From Oscillospiraceae bacterium (GTDB lineage: Bacteria; Bacillota_A; Clostridia; Oscillospirales; Oscillospiraceae), in NCBI GenBank assembly GCA_017481325.1, contig JAFUPG010000062.1:1-14154 (forward strand): DNA of 14,154 nt, given 5' to 3'. A program made the position numbers and the translations under genes. Shown here one piece after another: positions 13,076 to 14,154 of the stretch. How positions within the stretch are numbered: position 1 is the stretch's first letter; each line of letters opens with the position of its first letter. The notes below the pieces were generated by a model, which saw nothing but the letters and a program-made list of their open reading frames with translations, searched no databases and was not told the origin of the DNA.

Positions 13076-13507
13076 ATGGCTTTATACAGCGAAAAAGTTA
13101 TGGATCATTTCCGCAATCCCCGGAACGTCGGCGTGATTGAAAATGCGGACGGTATAGGCGAGGTCGGCAATGCCAAGTGCGGCGATATCATGAAAATCTA
13201 TCTGAAAATTGAAAATGATATCATCGTCGATGTGAAATTTGAGACCTTCGGCTGCGGCTCTGCCATTGCTTCCAGCTCCATGGCCACGGAGTTGATCAAG
13301 GGCAAGTCCATCCACGAGGCTATGGAACTGAGCAACAAGGCGGTGGCAGAGGCACTGGACGGCCTGCCTGCCCATAAGATGCACTGCTCCGTTCTGGCGG
13401 AGGAGGCCATCAAGTCCGCTGTGAAGGATTACTACGACAAAAACGGCATCGCCTACGACAAAAAGCTCTTCCCCGACTGCGAAAATTGCGGTCACTGCCA
13501 CGGGTAA
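13076..13507 (+). CDS. iscU: Fe-S cluster assembly scaffold IscU/NifU N-terminal type
   Basis: Scaffold on which [2Fe-2S]/[4Fe-4S] clusters are built from IscS sulfur and iron. In the 143 residues, the conserved ligands are C35 and D37 (GNAKCGD), C60 (TFGCGSAIASSSM) and C104 (KMHCSVLAEEAI). The product is longer than E. coli IscU at the end and carries an extra FPDCENCGHCHG tail with C135, C138 and C141, whose CX2CX2C spacing could bind metal. The start at 13076 has GAGGTG upstream. It begins ten bases after iscS and ends five bases before rrf2. No HscA/HscB or ferredoxin genes accompany it, which is typical of Clostridia. Confidence 0.95.
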   Translation: MALYSEKVMDHFRNPRNVGVIENADGIGEVGNAKCGDIMKIYLKIENDIIVDVKFETFGCGSAIASSSMATELIKGKSIHEAMELSNKAVAEALDGLPAHKMHCSVLAEEAIKSAVKDYYDKNGIAYDKKLFPDCENCGHCHG

Positions 13508-13512
13508 GAGCG

Positions 13513-13941
13513 ATGATCATCTCAACCAAGGGGCGCTATGCCCTCCGCATTCTCCTGGATCTGGCGGAACACCCGGCAGGGGAGTACATTCCCATGAAGG
13601 AAATTGCGGCACGGCAGGAGCTTTCTCTGAAATATCTGGAGCGGATTGTGCCTTTGCTGTCCAGGAAGGGTCTGGTCGAAGGTGTTCACGGCAAGGGCGG
13701 CGGTTATCGCCTTGGGGTGGAACCGGAGAATTGCAGCCTGTGGCAGGTTCTGATGCTGACGGAGGGAGACCTTGCCCCCGTCAGCTGTCTGGAATGCGGC
13801 GCAAAGCCCTGTGAGCGCTCTGCTTCCTGCAAGACACTTCCCGTTTGGAAGGAATTGGACAAGCGAATCCGGGAGTATCTGCAATCCGTCAGCCTTGCGG
13901 ATCTGCTTAGATCTAACCCGGCGGATCATTATGTGATTTGA
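13513..13941 (+). CDS. Rrf2 family transcriptional regulator (IscR/CymR-like)
   Basis: DNA-binding repressor expected to control the cysteine and Fe-S operon it ends. The 142 residues start with the Rrf2 signature MIISTKGRYALRILLDLA, then a winged helix (PMKEIAARQELSLKYLERIV, LLSRKGLVEGVHGKGGGYRL). Cys at 92, 95, 100 and 106 (CLECGAKPCERSASC) lie where IscR has its three [2Fe-2S] cysteines, though the spacing differs. The protein ends DHYVI; a C-terminal Ile is the feature by which CymR and CysE engage CysK. So it may be IscR-like, CymR-like or both, and I give no symbol. Its ribosome site is weak, so low expression or coupling to iscU is likely. It is last in the operon, whereas iscR is usually first. 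Confidence 0.9.
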   Translation: MIISTKGRYALRILLDLAEHPAGEYIPMKEIAARQELSLKYLERIVPLLSRKGLVEGVHGKGGGYRLGVEPENCSLWQVLMLTEGDLAPVSCLECGAKPCERSASCKTLPVWKELDKRIREYLQSVSLADLLRSNPADHYVI

Positions 13942-13993
13942 TTTTGGAGTAAAAGTTCCGGATCCTAAAGATCAGTCATAAGAAATAAAAAGC

Positions 13994-14024
13994 AGCGCCG
14001 TGGGGTTATTAACCCCACGGCGCT
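13994..14024. terminator. Bidirectional terminator between rrf2 and the right-edge gene
   Basis: A 12-bp perfect stem (AGCGCCGTGGGG 13994-14005 with 14013-14024) around a TTATTAA loop. On the plus strand TTT and a T-rich tract follow. On the minus strand GCTTTTTATTTC follows. It serves both converging genes. Confidence 0.9.
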
Positions 14025-14043
14025 TTGTTGTGTTATTTTGGAA

Positions 14044-14154
14044 TTACTTGATCAGGCTGTCGAAGTAGATCTTGGCGCTGTCGCCGTAGTAGATGCAGTT
14101 TCTGACCAGAGCGGACAGGGCGGCATCGGAGGAGCCGATATTGCTCTTGGCATA
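14044..14154 (-). CDS. C-terminal 36 residues of a gene cut by the right edge
   Basis: A minus-strand frame open from the window edge to the TAA at 14044-14046, just before the bidirectional terminator. The residues end ALVRNCIYYGDSAKIYFD followed by SLIK. A helical ending of the type 'AL-[KR]-x-x-x-YG-x-x-A-x-x-YF' is common at the C-terminus of large exported or surface proteins of gut Firmicutes, so this may be such a protein. That is a weak guess; only the coding status and strand are well supported. Confidence 0.65.
   Translation of the reverse strand, partial: YAKSNIGSSDAALSALVRNCIYYGDSAKIYFDSLIK

Overview
The window comes from a spore-forming, low-redox member of the Clostridia, most likely an Oscillospiraceae/Ruminococcaceae-type gut anaerobe. 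The pointers are moderately high GC with Firmicutes ribosome binding sites, spoVAD/spoVAE, a SleC-type spore cortex-lytic locus, tandem DegV proteins, an AsnA-type asparagine synthetase, and an isc operon carrying an Rrf2 regulator. No phage, IS element, CRISPR array, tRNA or rRNA is visible; this reads as chromosomal core with a few unusual arrangements.

Layout. 1-1605 (minus): asnA-asnS, an asparagine synthesis and charging operon; asnS runs off the left edge. 1703-3299 (plus): divergent sporulation block of spoVAD, spoVAE and a 33-residue Asn/Gln-repeat peptide, with sigma-G-like promoters before spoVAD and before the peptide. 3302-3976 (minus): a type I phosphoribosyltransferase with a consensus sigma-A promoter and a strong UUCG-loop terminator. 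4041-6601 (plus): a four-gene locus of a small helical unknown, a SleC pro-domain-like protein, a SpoIID-like/peptidoglycan-binding protein and a second peptidoglycan-binding protein, ended by a GC-rich terminator. 6647-8771 (plus): a zinc-ribbon single-pass membrane protein with a large acidic outer domain, coupled to a conserved small unknown. 8778-10668 (minus): two tandem DegV (fatty-acid-binding) proteins. 10610-10933 is a 324-base divergent intergenic region holding two opposed promoters, an unexplained hairpin cluster and a probable Rrf2 operator. 10934-13941 (plus): cysK-iscS-iscU-rrf2, ended by a bidirectional terminator. 14044-14154 (minus): C-terminus of a gene cut by the right edge.

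How the genes fit together. CysK makes cysteine, IscS removes its sulfur, IscU assembles Fe-S clusters on the sulfide, and the last gene encodes an Rrf2 repressor that probably acts on an inverted repeat at the start of its own operon. The regulator has both an IscR-like cysteine cluster and a C-terminal isoleucine tail like that of CymR or CysE, which dock into CysK. It may therefore read both Fe-S status and cysteine/O-acetylserine status.

The most unusual structure is the cortex-lytic locus. Three consecutive ORFs (4474-6558) share one reading frame, are separated only by in-frame stops with reinitiation sites, and together resemble a single SleC-like polypeptide in pieces. All family assignments come from reading motifs by eye; no database search was run.
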